Assembly: GCA_947472705.1 (NCBI GenBank)
Contig: CANJDA010000012.1
Coordinates: 1 to 26,438, forward strand
Origin: Flavobacteriaceae bacterium
GTDB lineage: Bacteria > Bacteroidota > Bacteroidia > Flavobacteriales > Flavobacteriaceae
Direction of reading: 5' to 3'
Length of the DNA: 26,438 nucleotides
A program made the position numbers and the translations under genes. Shown piece by piece: positions 9,243 through 15,730 of the stretch; position 1 is the stretch's first letter; each line of letters begins with the position of its first letter. Below the pieces are notes generated by a model. That model did not search any database. It worked only from the letters and a program-made list of their open reading frames with translations, and was not told the origin of the DNA.

Positions 9243-10151
9243 TTAAAAATCCTCTAGAGTAATTTTATTGGTTTCAAATTTAGAGATTTTTAAATGATAA
9301 GTTGAAGAAATGATATTCAAAGCTGTTTTTAAATCATCAGCAGGTAATGTTCCGGTAAATAGTTGTTCGTTTTCCTTTGAATTTAAAGAGATTTCACAGT
9401 TATATTCTCTTTGTATTTCATCTAAAATATTTTGTAATTTTTCTTTTTTGAAACTAATTTGATTGGAAGTCCACTCAGGTTTAGTGCTTTTTATCGAAAG
9501 TTTTTCAAAAGTATCTTCATTAAAAGTCACCGAAGTTCCTTTGGTTATAATTACTTCCTGATTATTGTGAACCACTTTAACACGTCCTTCGTAACAGGTT
9601 ACATCAAAACGATGGTTTCTAGCTTTGACATTAAATTGCGTTCCTAGTACCGTTACAGTTCCTAAATCGGTATTCACTTCAAATTTTTTACCATGAGCTA
9701 CTTTAAAGTAAGCTTCACCTTTTAAATCTAATTTTCGGTTGTTGTCCCAATTCCATTTTTTGTAATTAATCTCAGAGCCGCTATTTAAAACAATTTGAGA
9801 GTTGTCGGGAAGTGAAAATTTAGTTTTTGTTCCGTTTGAAGCAATTTCTGTTGAAGTAACAGTTGTTCTAAAAAATAAAGTTAGCCCTAAAAATACAACA
9901 AACACAGCTGCAATTCTCACCCATTTATTTTGGTACAGTGGAATTACTTTTGGTGTTGCTTTTTTGTGTTTGATGGTATTTTGATACAGCAAATCAGTGT
10001 CAAAATCAGGAGCTTTCAATTGACTTGAATACTCAGCAATTTTAACGTAAGTGGCATATTCAGGATTACTTTGAAATACAACTAATTCTTGTTCAGTCAT
10101 TTCTCCTGCGAGCCATTTTGCTAATTCGTAATTCTCTTCCATATTTTTCAT
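9243..10151 (-). CDS. FecR-family anti-sigma factor (FecR domain plus DUF4974)
   Basis: This inner-membrane regulator should hold the upstream ECF sigma factor and release it when the TonB receptor's STN domain signals from the periplasm. The 302-aa product has a cytoplasmic N-terminus (about 1-77, with the NYELAKWLAGEMTEQE helix), a single transmembrane helix (about 78-95), a periplasmic FecR domain (about 103-197, including LPDNSQIVLNSGSEI and the GTQFNV strand) and a C-terminal DUF4974 domain (about 230-300). It lies between the sigma gene (33-nt gap) and the receptor gene (2-nt gap). The start could instead be the ATG at 10142 (MEENYELAK...), three codons in. If the motif upstream is a promoter with its -10 at 10167-10162, the 10142 start fits better because it leaves room for a leader. 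Confidence 0.93.
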   Translation of the reverse strand: MKNMEENYELAKWLAGEMTEQELVVFQSNPEYATYVKIAEYSSQLKAPDFDTDLLYQNTIKHKKATPKVIPLYQNKWVRIAAVFVVFLGLTLFFRTTVTSTEIASNGTKTKFSLPDNSQIVLNSGSEINYKKWNWDNNRKLDLKGEAYFKVAHGKKFEVNTDLGTVTVLGTQFNVKARNHRFDVTCYEGRVKVVHNNQEVIITKGTSVTFNEDTFEKLSIKSTKPEWTSNQISFKKEKLQNILDEIQREYNCEISLNSKENEQLFTGTLPADDLKTALNIISSTYHLKISKFETNKITLEDF

Positions 10152-10161
10152 TATGATGGTA

Positions 10162-10190
10162 AAACAATTCGGTTTTAAAAAACCCTACTT
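10162..10190 (-). promoter_or_regulatory. Bipartite motif, copy 1: candidate ECF-sigma promoter for fecR-receptor
   Basis: The minus strand carries AAGTAGGGTTTTTTA (10190-10176), an 8-nt spacer and TTGTTT (10167-10162). The first element overlaps the sigma gene's TAG stop codon (10187-10185). The same two elements with identical spacing occur on the plus strand at 10756-10784 before the divergent lipoprotein. The layout resembles the -35/-10 spacing of ECF promoters. Its function is inferred. Confidence 0.55.
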
Positions 10191-10706
10191 GAATTGTTCA
10201 ATTTCTGTTCGTAAAGATACTAATGCACCGTGAATTCTTTTTTCAACAGCTTTAACGCTAATGTCTAAGATGACAGCAATTTCATGATATTTTTTACCTT
10301 CAATACGATGAAGTAAGAAGGCGGTTCTTTGCCCTTCAGTAAGATTGGCAATTGCTTTTTCTAGTTTTTGTTTAAATTGCTCTTCTTCGATAAGGAATTC
10401 AGGATTTAAATTTGTCCTGTCATTTCCAGTATTGTTTTGGGCATATTTCAAAACCACTTTTTGATGAGCGATTTCGTTTAAAGAAGCATTATTGGCAATG
10501 GTATAAATAAACGATTTGGCTTTTTCTATAGGAACGTTTTTGCAGTTTTCCCATAGTTTAATGAAAGATTCCTGAGTTACATCGTTGGCTTTTTCCTCGT
10601 TTCCGAATTTGTAATATAAATAATTTCGCAACGATTTTACATTGGCTTTAAAAAAATTGGAAAAAACTAATTCTTCACAAATACTTTTAGAATCTGTGTT
10701 GTCCAT
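10185..10706 (-). CDS. RNA polymerase sigma factor, ECF subfamily (FecI-like)
   Basis: This 173-aa alternative sigma factor should direct RNA polymerase to promoters controlled by the FecR/TonB-receptor signalling chain encoded downstream. The sigma-70 region 2 spans about 15-85, including DVTQESFIKLWENC and the AKSFIYTIANNASLNE stretch. Region 4 spans about 110-170 with a helix-turn-helix (KYHEIAVILDISVKAVEKRI). The length and two-domain layout are typical of the ECF family. It is first in the operon sigma-fecR-receptor, the order usual for Bacteroidota cell-surface signalling cassettes. I see no clear TAnnTTTG box upstream, which would fit dependence on another signal or low-level expression. 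Confidence 0.95.
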   Translation of the reverse strand: MDNTDSKSICEELVFSNFFKANVKSLRNYLYYKFGNEEKANDVTQESFIKLWENCKNVPIEKAKSFIYTIANNASLNEIAHQKVVLKYAQNNTGNDRTNLNPEFLIEEEQFKQKLEKAIANLTEGQRTAFLLHRIEGKKYHEIAVILDISVKAVEKRIHGALVSLRTEIEQFK

Positions 10707-10755
10707 TTTGGTATATTTGATTTATTAGAGCGTTTAAAATTAAAATAATTTTTTA

Positions 10756-10784
10756 AAGTAGGGTTTTTTATTGCAACTTTGTTT
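10756..10784 (+). promoter_or_regulatory. Bipartite motif, copy 2: candidate ECF-sigma promoter for the divergent lipoprotein
   Basis: AAGTAGGGTTTTTTA (10756-10770) is followed after 8 nt by TTGTTT (10779-10784), 25 nt before the lipoprotein ATG. It is the plus-strand twin of the motif at 10190-10162. Positions beyond TTGTTT also agree in part (A at +2, AT at +5/+6). A weaker match to the housekeeping -7 box (CAACTTTG, 10774-10781) overlaps it. Confidence 0.55.
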
Positions 10785-10809
10785 CAAGATATGAATTGAT
10801 ATAATATTT

Positions 10810-11847
10810 ATGAGAAATTTTATTTTGTTTATTTTCACGATGATTGCTTTTTCTACCTTTTCTTGTCAAGAAGATGAAGAAACAATTACTCAAAATACAG
10901 CAGATAGCTTTGGAAAGTCAAATGCCATAGCTTCTCTAATAAAAAGAGTATCCCAAAGCGAAACTACAATTGATAATGTTTTAGATAACACTAGCTTATT
11001 CAGAGTTAAATTACCTGTGGAAGTTGAAGTAGATGGTTATTATTTGACAATAAATGATGTAAATGATTATGATGATATACAAGAGATAAAAGAACTATAT
11101 GGAAATGATGATGATATAGTATCTTTTACTCATTACCCTATTACTATTGTTTTTCCAAATTATCAAGAAGTAGAAGTTAATACTCCTTCTCAATTAGAAG
11201 CTATTAAAACACAAATGGCTAGTGATAATAACTACAATGAAATTAATTGTATCGATTTTCAATACCAGTATCCATTCAAAATAAACATTTACAATACTAA
11301 TAATCAAGTGGCAAATACTGTAAGTATCACCAGCGATTCTCAATTGTATAATTTTATTGATGATTTAGAAGATACTGAAATTGTTGGAATAGTTTATCCG
11401 ATAATATTGAAAAAAACTAACAATGTTCAATATACAATCAATAGTAATTCTGATTTAGAGGATACTATTGAAAATGTAATTAGTGAATGCAATACAGGAT
11501 CAGGAACACTTGAATTTCATGAAGTTTTAACTAGTGGTAGTTGGCATGTTTCTTATTGTTATTATGATGATGATGAAACGAGTTATTACAACGGATATAA
11601 TTTCACTTTTACTGGGGATGATAACGATGGTACATCAATTGCTATATATAATACAACTTATATTAATGGTGACTGGCAAATAAACACAGAAAACGGTTAT
11701 CAACGATTAGATTTGCACTTTGATGGTGATGCTATGCATGATTTAGAAACAAATTGGAATTTGCAAGAGCTTACATCTACAATGATAAGACTCAAAAAAG
11801 AAAGTGGGGGTAATCAATATTATTATTTGACTTTCACCAAAAATTAA
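10810..11847 (+). CDS. Repeat-containing lipoprotein with C-terminal lipocalin-like domain
   Basis: I do not recognise this 345-aa protein as a named family. It begins with a lipoprotein signal ending FSTFSC (lipobox Cys19), so it is predicted to be membrane-anchored. Four degenerate ~35-40-residue repeats follow at about 64-93, 104-136, 148-186 and 192-224. Each has a YPI/LPV-type beta strand (KLPVEVEV, HYPITIVF, QYPFKINI, VYPIILKK), then a [VI]x[IV/V]x[ST]xSxL-like strand and helix. The last ~110 residues (about 234-345: SGSWHVSYCYYDDD, NGYNFTFTGDDNDG, NGDWQI, TMIRLKKES, YYYLTFTKN) resemble Bacteroidota lipocalin-like lipoprotein domains. It is very acidic and Asn-rich. It is divergent from the ECF sigma gene and shares the bipartite motif, so I infer that it belongs to that regulon. 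A ligand-binding or surface role is possible but unproven. Confidence 0.8.
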   Translation: MRNFILFIFTMIAFSTFSCQEDEETITQNTADSFGKSNAIASLIKRVSQSETTIDNVLDNTSLFRVKLPVEVEVDGYYLTINDVNDYDDIQEIKELYGNDDDIVSFTHYPITIVFPNYQEVEVNTPSQLEAIKTQMASDNNYNEINCIDFQYQYPFKINIYNTNNQVANTVSITSDSQLYNFIDDLEDTEIVGIVYPIILKKTNNVQYTINSNSDLEDTIENVISECNTGSGTLEFHEVLTSGSWHVSYCYYDDDETSYYNGYNFTFTGDDNDGTSIAIYNTTYINGDWQINTENGYQRLDLHFDGDAMHDLETNWNLQELTSTMIRLKKESGGNQYYYLTFTKN

Positions 11848-11875
11848 AAAGCTAAAAGACTCAATCTATTAAAGC

Positions 11876-12055
11876 ATGAAGATTTTCCATAAGAAATTTC
11901 TAAATCAAGAAGAAACTCAAGATAACACGAAAATAGTACCTGTTGAAGAAAAACCAAAACTGGTTTATTTCTTGAATCAAATTGTGATTTGGGGAGTAAT
12001 TTTTACAATGCTTTATTTTATATTTAAATTCATTACAGTAAACATCAATTTCTAA
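11876..12055 (+). CDS. Small single-pass membrane protein, 59 aa, unknown function
   Basis: A 60-codon frame, including TAA, opens at ATG 11876. The product begins MKIFHKKFLNQEE, continues with a short charged stretch ending VPVEEKPKL, and then has one hydrophobic helix (about residues 31-54, with the aromatic-rich IWGVIFTMLYFIFKF). By charge it should sit in the inner membrane with the N-terminus in the cytoplasm. It lies 28 nt after the lipoprotein stop with no terminator between, and a clear terminator follows at 12076-12102. It could therefore be the last gene of the lipoprotein transcript. I see no independent TAnnTTTG box. An opposite-strand frame covers the same bases but lacks these features. 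No family is recognised. Confidence 0.65.
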   Translation: MKIFHKKFLNQEETQDNTKIVPVEEKPKLVYFLNQIVIWGVIFTMLYFIFKFITVNINF

Positions 12056-12075
12056 TTGACTTACTTGTAATTTAT

Positions 12076-12102
12076 AAACCACGTTTTTACGTGGTTTTTT
12101 TA
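12076..12102 (+). terminator. Terminator after the small membrane protein gene
   Basis: AAACCACGT (12076-12084) pairs with ACGTGGTTT (12089-12097) around a TTTT loop and is followed by a T-rich tail. It ends the lipoprotein/small-protein unit before ffh. Confidence 0.85.
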
Positions 12103-12136
12103 TTTGGTTTACTATAAAACTTCAAAATCAAATCCT

Positions 12137-12144
12137 TAAATTTG
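12137..12144 (+). promoter_or_regulatory. Promoter -7 box of ffh
   Basis: TAAATTTG is a perfect TAnnTTTG match 28 nt before the ffh start codon. No convincing TTG lies at -33. Confidence 0.55.
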
Positions 12145-12172
12145 CGCTTTATTAAAAACAAAGCTTGCCATT

Positions 12173-13510
12173 ATGTTCAATAATTTAAGTGATAAACTAG
12201 ATAAAGCATTCCATATCCTAAAAGGACACGGAAAAATTACAGAAGTCAACGTTGCCGAAACTTTAAAAGAAGTTCGTCGAGCTTTGCTTGATGCCGATGT
12301 CAATTTTAAAATCGCTAAAGATTTTACCACTAGAGTTAAAGACAAAGCTATCGGACAAAATGTATTGACTACATTACAACCGGGACAATTAATGGTGAAA
12401 TTGGTTAAAGATGAATTAACCGAATTAATGGGTGGTGAAGCAACCGGAATTAACTTAACAGGAAGCCCGTCTATAATATTAATGTCGGGTTTACAAGGGT
12501 CAGGTAAAACTACTTTCTCAGGTAAATTAGCCAATTATCTTAAAACCAAAAAAGGAAAAAAACCACTTTTAGTTGCCTGTGATATTTATCGACCTGCTGC
12601 GATTAATCAGTTGCATGTTGTTGGAGATCAAATTGGAGTTGAAGTATATTCAGAACCAGAAAATAAAAGTGCAGTTCAAATTGCGTTGAATGCTATTCAA
12701 CATGCCAAATCAAACGGATTTAATGTAGTGATTGTCGATACCGCTGGTCGTTTAGCAATAGACGAGGAGATGATGAACGAAATTGCCAATGTGCATTCGG
12801 CTATCAAACCGCAGGAGACTTTGTTTGTTGTTGATTCTATGACAGGGCAAGATGCAGTGAATACTGCCAAAGCCTTTAATGATAGATTGAATTTTGATGG
12901 TGTAATTTTAACCAAATTAGATGGTGATACTCGTGGTGGAGCTGCTATTTCAATTAAATCGGTGGTAGATAAGCCGATTAAATTTATTGGTACTGGAGAA
13001 AAAATGGAAGCTATTGATGTGTTCTATCCAGCTCGTATGGCAGATAGAATTCTAGGAATGGGAGATGTTGTTTCCTTGGTTGAAAGAGCACAAGAGCAAT
13101 ATGATGAAGAAGAGGCTAGAAAAATTCAAAAGAAAATCGCCAAAAATGAATTTGGTTTTGATGATTTCTTAGCCCAAATTCAACAAGTTAAAAAAATGGG
13201 GAATATGAAAGACCTAGTAGGTATGATTCCTGGTGCTGGAAAAGCTTTAAAAGATGTAGAAATTGAAGACGATGCGTTTAAGCATATAGAAGCTATTATC
13301 CATTCTATGACACCTATAGAAAGAACGAAACCGTCTATTATCGATATGAAAAGAAAAACCAGAATCGCTAAAGGTTCGGGTAGAAAAATAGAAGAAGTAA
13401 ATCAGTTGATGAAACAATTTGACCAAATGAGCAAAATGATGAAAATGATGCAAGGTGGAGGAGGCAAGAATTTGATGCGCATGATGAATGGAATGAAAGG
13501 AATGAATTAA
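12173..13510 (+). CDS. ffh: Signal recognition particle protein Ffh (SRP54 homologue)
   Basis: Ffh is the GTPase subunit of the signal recognition particle. It binds signal sequences emerging from the ribosome and SRP RNA, and with FtsY delivers inner-membrane proteins to SecYEG. The 445-aa product has an N-domain helical bundle (about 1-85) and a G-domain with P-loop GLQGSGKTT (106-114), the DTAGR box (189-193) and TKLDG (247-251). A methionine-rich M-domain (about 300-445) contains the SRP-RNA-binding RTRIAKGSGR-like stretch and ends in KMMKMMQGGGGKNLMRMMNG. The length is normal for the family. The gene has its own -7 box and is followed by a strong terminator, so it is probably monocistronic. 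Confidence 0.98.
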   Translation: MFNNLSDKLDKAFHILKGHGKITEVNVAETLKEVRRALLDADVNFKIAKDFTTRVKDKAIGQNVLTTLQPGQLMVKLVKDELTELMGGEATGINLTGSPSIILMSGLQGSGKTTFSGKLANYLKTKKGKKPLLVACDIYRPAAINQLHVVGDQIGVEVYSEPENKSAVQIALNAIQHAKSNGFNVVIVDTAGRLAIDEEMMNEIANVHSAIKPQETLFVVDSMTGQDAVNTAKAFNDRLNFDGVILTKLDGDTRGGAAISIKSVVDKPIKFIGTGEKMEAIDVFYPARMADRILGMGDVVSLVERAQEQYDEEEARKIQKKIAKNEFGFDDFLAQIQQVKKMGNMKDLVGMIPGAGKALKDVEIEDDAFKHIEAIIHSMTPIERTKPSIIDMKRKTRIAKGSGRKIEEVNQLMKQFDQMSKMMKMMQGGGGKNLMRMMNGMKGMN

Positions 13511-13514
13511 AGTG

Positions 13515-13540
13515 AAGACGCGTTATATCGCGTCTTTTTT
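13515..13540 (+). terminator. Terminator after ffh
   Basis: AAGACGCG (13515-13522) pairs with CGCGTCTT (13529-13536) across a TTATAT loop, followed by TTTT. It lies 5 nt after the ffh stop codon. Confidence 0.9.
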
Positions 13541-13570
13541 ATTGATAAAACAACACAACAAATAGTACAC

Positions 13571-14458
13571 ATGCAAATTTTAGACGGAAAGAAAATATCA
13601 GAAGATATCAAAAATGAGATTGCTGCCGAAGTCCAAAAAATGAAAACTAATGGGGAAAAGGTTCCTCATTTAGCAGCAATTATTGTTGGAAGTGATGGTG
13701 CTAGTTTAACCTATGTGGGCAGCAAAGTAAAGGCATGTGAAAGAGTAGGATTTGAATCTACCTTAATAAAAATGCCAAGTACTACTTCGGAGACGGAGTT
13801 ACTGAAAAAAATTAAAGAGCTTAACGAAGACAATAACATTGATGGGTTTATTGTGCAATTGCCTTTGCCTAAACAAATAGATACGCAGCATATTATCATG
13901 TCTATTGATCCAAGCAAAGATGTTGATGGTTTTCACCCTGAAAATTTCGGTAAAATGGCCTTGGATATGACAACTTTTATTCCGGCTACTCCGTTTGGAA
14001 TTTTAGAATTATTGGAACGATACGGAGTAGAAACACAAGGGAAACATACTGTTGTAATTGGTAGAAGTCACATTGTTGGAAGACCCATGAGTATCTTGAT
14101 GGGAAGAAAAGGTTTTCCTGGAAATTCAACTGTTACTTTAACACACAGTTACACTAAAAACATCGCGCAAATCACAACTCAAGCCGATATCATAATTACA
14201 GCTTTGGGAGTTCCCAATTATTTGAAAGCAGAAATGATAAAAGACGATGCTGTAGTGATCGATGTAGGAATCACCCGCGTTACAGATGATAAAGATCCAA
14301 GAGGGTATAGAATTACAGGTGATGTCGATTTTCAAAATGTATCTCAAAAAGCCTCCTATATTACTCCAGTCCCTGGAGGAGTTGGTCCAATGACTATAGC
14401 CATGCTATTGAAAAATACACTACTGGCACGAGAACAGAAAAGACAACGAAACGAATAA
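13571..14458 (+). CDS. folD: Bifunctional methylenetetrahydrofolate dehydrogenase / methenyltetrahydrofolate cyclohydrolase
   Basis: FolD interconverts 5,10-methylene-, 5,10-methenyl- and 10-formyl-tetrahydrofolate in the cytoplasm and feeds purine and formyl-Met synthesis. The 295-aa product carries the family's active-site Tyr48 and Lys52 in YVGSKVKACERVGF, the QLPLPKQID segment, KDVDGFHPEN (116-125) and PATPFGILELL. The NADP-binding motif VIGRSHIVGRP spans 162-172, and PVPGGVGPMTIAML is near the C-terminus. All are intact. It follows the ffh terminator by about 30 nt and is followed by its own terminator. I find no good TAnnTTTG box, so its promoter is unclear and some read-through from ffh is possible. 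Confidence 0.98.
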   Translation: MQILDGKKISEDIKNEIAAEVQKMKTNGEKVPHLAAIIVGSDGASLTYVGSKVKACERVGFESTLIKMPSTTSETELLKKIKELNEDNNIDGFIVQLPLPKQIDTQHIIMSIDPSKDVDGFHPENFGKMALDMTTFIPATPFGILELLERYGVETQGKHTVVIGRSHIVGRPMSILMGRKGFPGNSTVTLTHSYTKNIAQITTQADIIITALGVPNYLKAEMIKDDAVVIDVGITRVTDDKDPRGYRITGDVDFQNVSQKASYITPVPGGVGPMTIAMLLKNTLLAREQKRQRNE

Positions 14459-14463
14459 ATAAG

Positions 14464-14488
14464 ACCTGAGTGAAAGCTCAGGTTTTTT
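14464..14488 (+). terminator. Terminator after folD
   Basis: ACCTGAG (14464-14470) pairs with CTCAGGT (14477-14483) around TGAAAG, followed by a T-run. It starts 5 nt after the folD stop. Confidence 0.9.
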
Positions 14489-14532
14489 GTTGCCATAAAG
14501 TTGTTCAGCAATTAGCAAGTACACTTTAAAAC

Positions 14533-14616
14533 AAAATCTGGTGCACATTTTTTCTTTTTTAAAAAAGTGCGCCAGAATCTGTGGCAAAAATTTTCTTTTG
14601 AAAAAAAATGCTCCAA
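14533..14616. repeat. Tandem imperfect 41-bp repeat with hairpin potential
   Basis: Two diverged units begin AAAATCTG (14533) and AGAATCTG (14574) and end TGCGCCAG and TGCTCCAA. They align without gaps at a 41-nt offset. Copy 1 also folds on itself: TCTGGTGCAC (14537-14546) pairs with GTGCGCCAGA (14567-14576) with one G-U pair, and the inner T6 and A6 runs add to the stem. It is noncoding and lies between the convergent folD and lipoprotein terminators. Confidence 0.5.
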
Positions 14617-14653
14617 AAAATGAAGCCCTTTAGTTAAGATTATTTGAATAAAA

Positions 14654-14678
14654 AAAGCCTGAGTCTAACTCAGGCTTT
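14654..14678 (-). terminator. Terminator of the minus-strand ThuA/GldG-like lipoprotein gene
   Basis: AAAGCCTGAGT (14654-14664) and ACTCAGGCTTT (14668-14678) form an 11-bp perfect stem with a CTA loop. On the minus strand a run of T follows (A-run at 14650-14656 on plus). It lies about 25 nt after the stop at 14704. Confidence 0.88.
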
Positions 14679-14703
14679 GATTTACTTATATCCATTTTAT
14701 TTT

Positions 14704-15666
14704 TTACAACTTTGCCAACCAAAGTGAAGCATTCATGTGTAATCTTGAGTGTGAGGCTAATTCAGTCCAACCTGGATACAAAGTATCACCACTAGCACCT
14801 GTTCCGTCATCAGCTGGAGAACTATCACCAATAACAAAAACTCTTCCTAATCCATAAGAGGCTGAAGCACACATGATATTAGAAGTTCCTTGTGAAGAAG
14901 TTGATCTCCAAATTAATCCTTGGACTGTTGTGTTAGCTGTAGTGTTGATTGACATGGAAGCTCCTGCAGAAAATTTCAATTGGCTTACCGTTCCTTGAGA
15001 TCCATTTAATATTGGATTTGTAGTTGCAGCTAACCTATTTGAAGTAGTTTCTGAAAAGTTATTTAATGTAATAGTAATCCCAAATGGGTTTGTTTTAACG
15101 GTATTATTTGACATTAAGTCATTCCAAATCGCTGGCGAATCCCAACCGTCATTATTTCTATCAGAAACTGTATGATCTGAAATCATAAATAAACCACCAC
15201 CATTGTTTACAAAATTCAAAATAGCTACTTTTTCAGCTGCTGTGAATCGAATGTTTGGTTCATCAATTACGAAAACATTATAGTTTTTTAAATCTTGAGC
15301 TCCTGTTCCACCATAGGTGATAGCAGTTCCTGATGGCAAAGTTTCAACGGTATGGCCTAATTTTGCCAAAGCTACTCCCCATGCAGATAATCCGCCACGC
15401 CAAAAACTTTCTGTGGTGGTAGCTGTAATGTTGGATTGTGCTGGAGTTGGAAATCGTTGAGGTGAAGTATCGGCATCCAAAACCCAGTCAGCATTACCTG
15501 CAGTTTCGGCTTTTGTTGCATCAAATAAAAATTTCTTTGGAGTTACAGCAAGTGCTGCATTTGTAGTTATTTTTGAATTAGAATCGTTTGTCTTTTCTGT
15601 ATCATTATTACATGAAAATGCCATAATTACCATCCCGGTAATTAAAAATTTACTAATTAATTTCAT
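14704..15666 (-). CDS. Lipoprotein with a ThuA/GldG-like (GATase-like) fold, function unknown
   Basis: This 320-aa protein has a lipoprotein signal (MKLISKFLITGMVIMAFSC, lipobox Cys19) and a Ser/Thr/Asn-rich linker. It then has a compact domain starting FDATKAETAGNADWVLDAD. The segments KLGHTVETLP, LKNYNVFVIDEPN, AEKVAILNFVNNGGGLFMISDH and YGLGRVFVIGDSSPADD are the strand-helix pattern seen in ThuA-like, DUF4350 and GldG-type proteins. In those families a glutamine-amidotransferase-like Rossmann fold usually lacks the catalytic Cys, and I see none here. Acidic and His residues (DHTVSDRNNDGWD) might bind metal or sugar. It should be anchored to the cell envelope. The gene stands alone with its own -7 box and terminator. 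The family-level call is by pattern only. Confidence 0.72.
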   Translation of the reverse strand: MKLISKFLITGMVIMAFSCNNDTEKTNDSNSKITTNAALAVTPKKFLFDATKAETAGNADWVLDADTSPQRFPTPAQSNITATTTESFWRGGLSAWGVALAKLGHTVETLPSGTAITYGGTGAQDLKNYNVFVIDEPNIRFTAAEKVAILNFVNNGGGLFMISDHTVSDRNNDGWDSPAIWNDLMSNNTVKTNPFGITITLNNFSETTSNRLAATTNPILNGSQGTVSQLKFSAGASMSINTTANTTVQGLIWRSTSSQGTSNIMCASASYGLGRVFVIGDSSPADDGTGASGDTLYPGWTELASHSRLHMNASLWLAKL

Positions 15667-15701
15667 TTGTTATTGTATTGGTTAATTAATTTTAGAACAG
15701 G

Positions 15702-15709
15702 CAAATATA
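15702..15709 (-). promoter_or_regulatory. Promoter -7 box of the ThuA/GldG-like lipoprotein gene
   Basis: The minus strand reads TATATTTG, a perfect TAnnTTTG match 36 nt before the start codon at 15666. No clear -33 TTG is present. The adjacent upstream gene ends at 15731, so this gene has its own promoter. Confidence 0.5.
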
Positions 15710-15730
15710 GTATTTACCCTAATTAAGAAA

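Noticed and set aside
11900..12082. 60-aa minus-strand frame over the small membrane-protein gene
   Set aside because: The plus-strand frame there has a membrane helix, fits the upstream gene and is followed by a terminator; the minus-strand frame starts inside that terminator's stem.
12136..12534. 132-aa open frame antisense to ffh
   Set aside because: It lies fully over the well-supported ffh N/G domains, has no signal, domain or leader of its own, and its Pro/Ser/Ile-rich composition is what the complement of a codon-biased gene gives.
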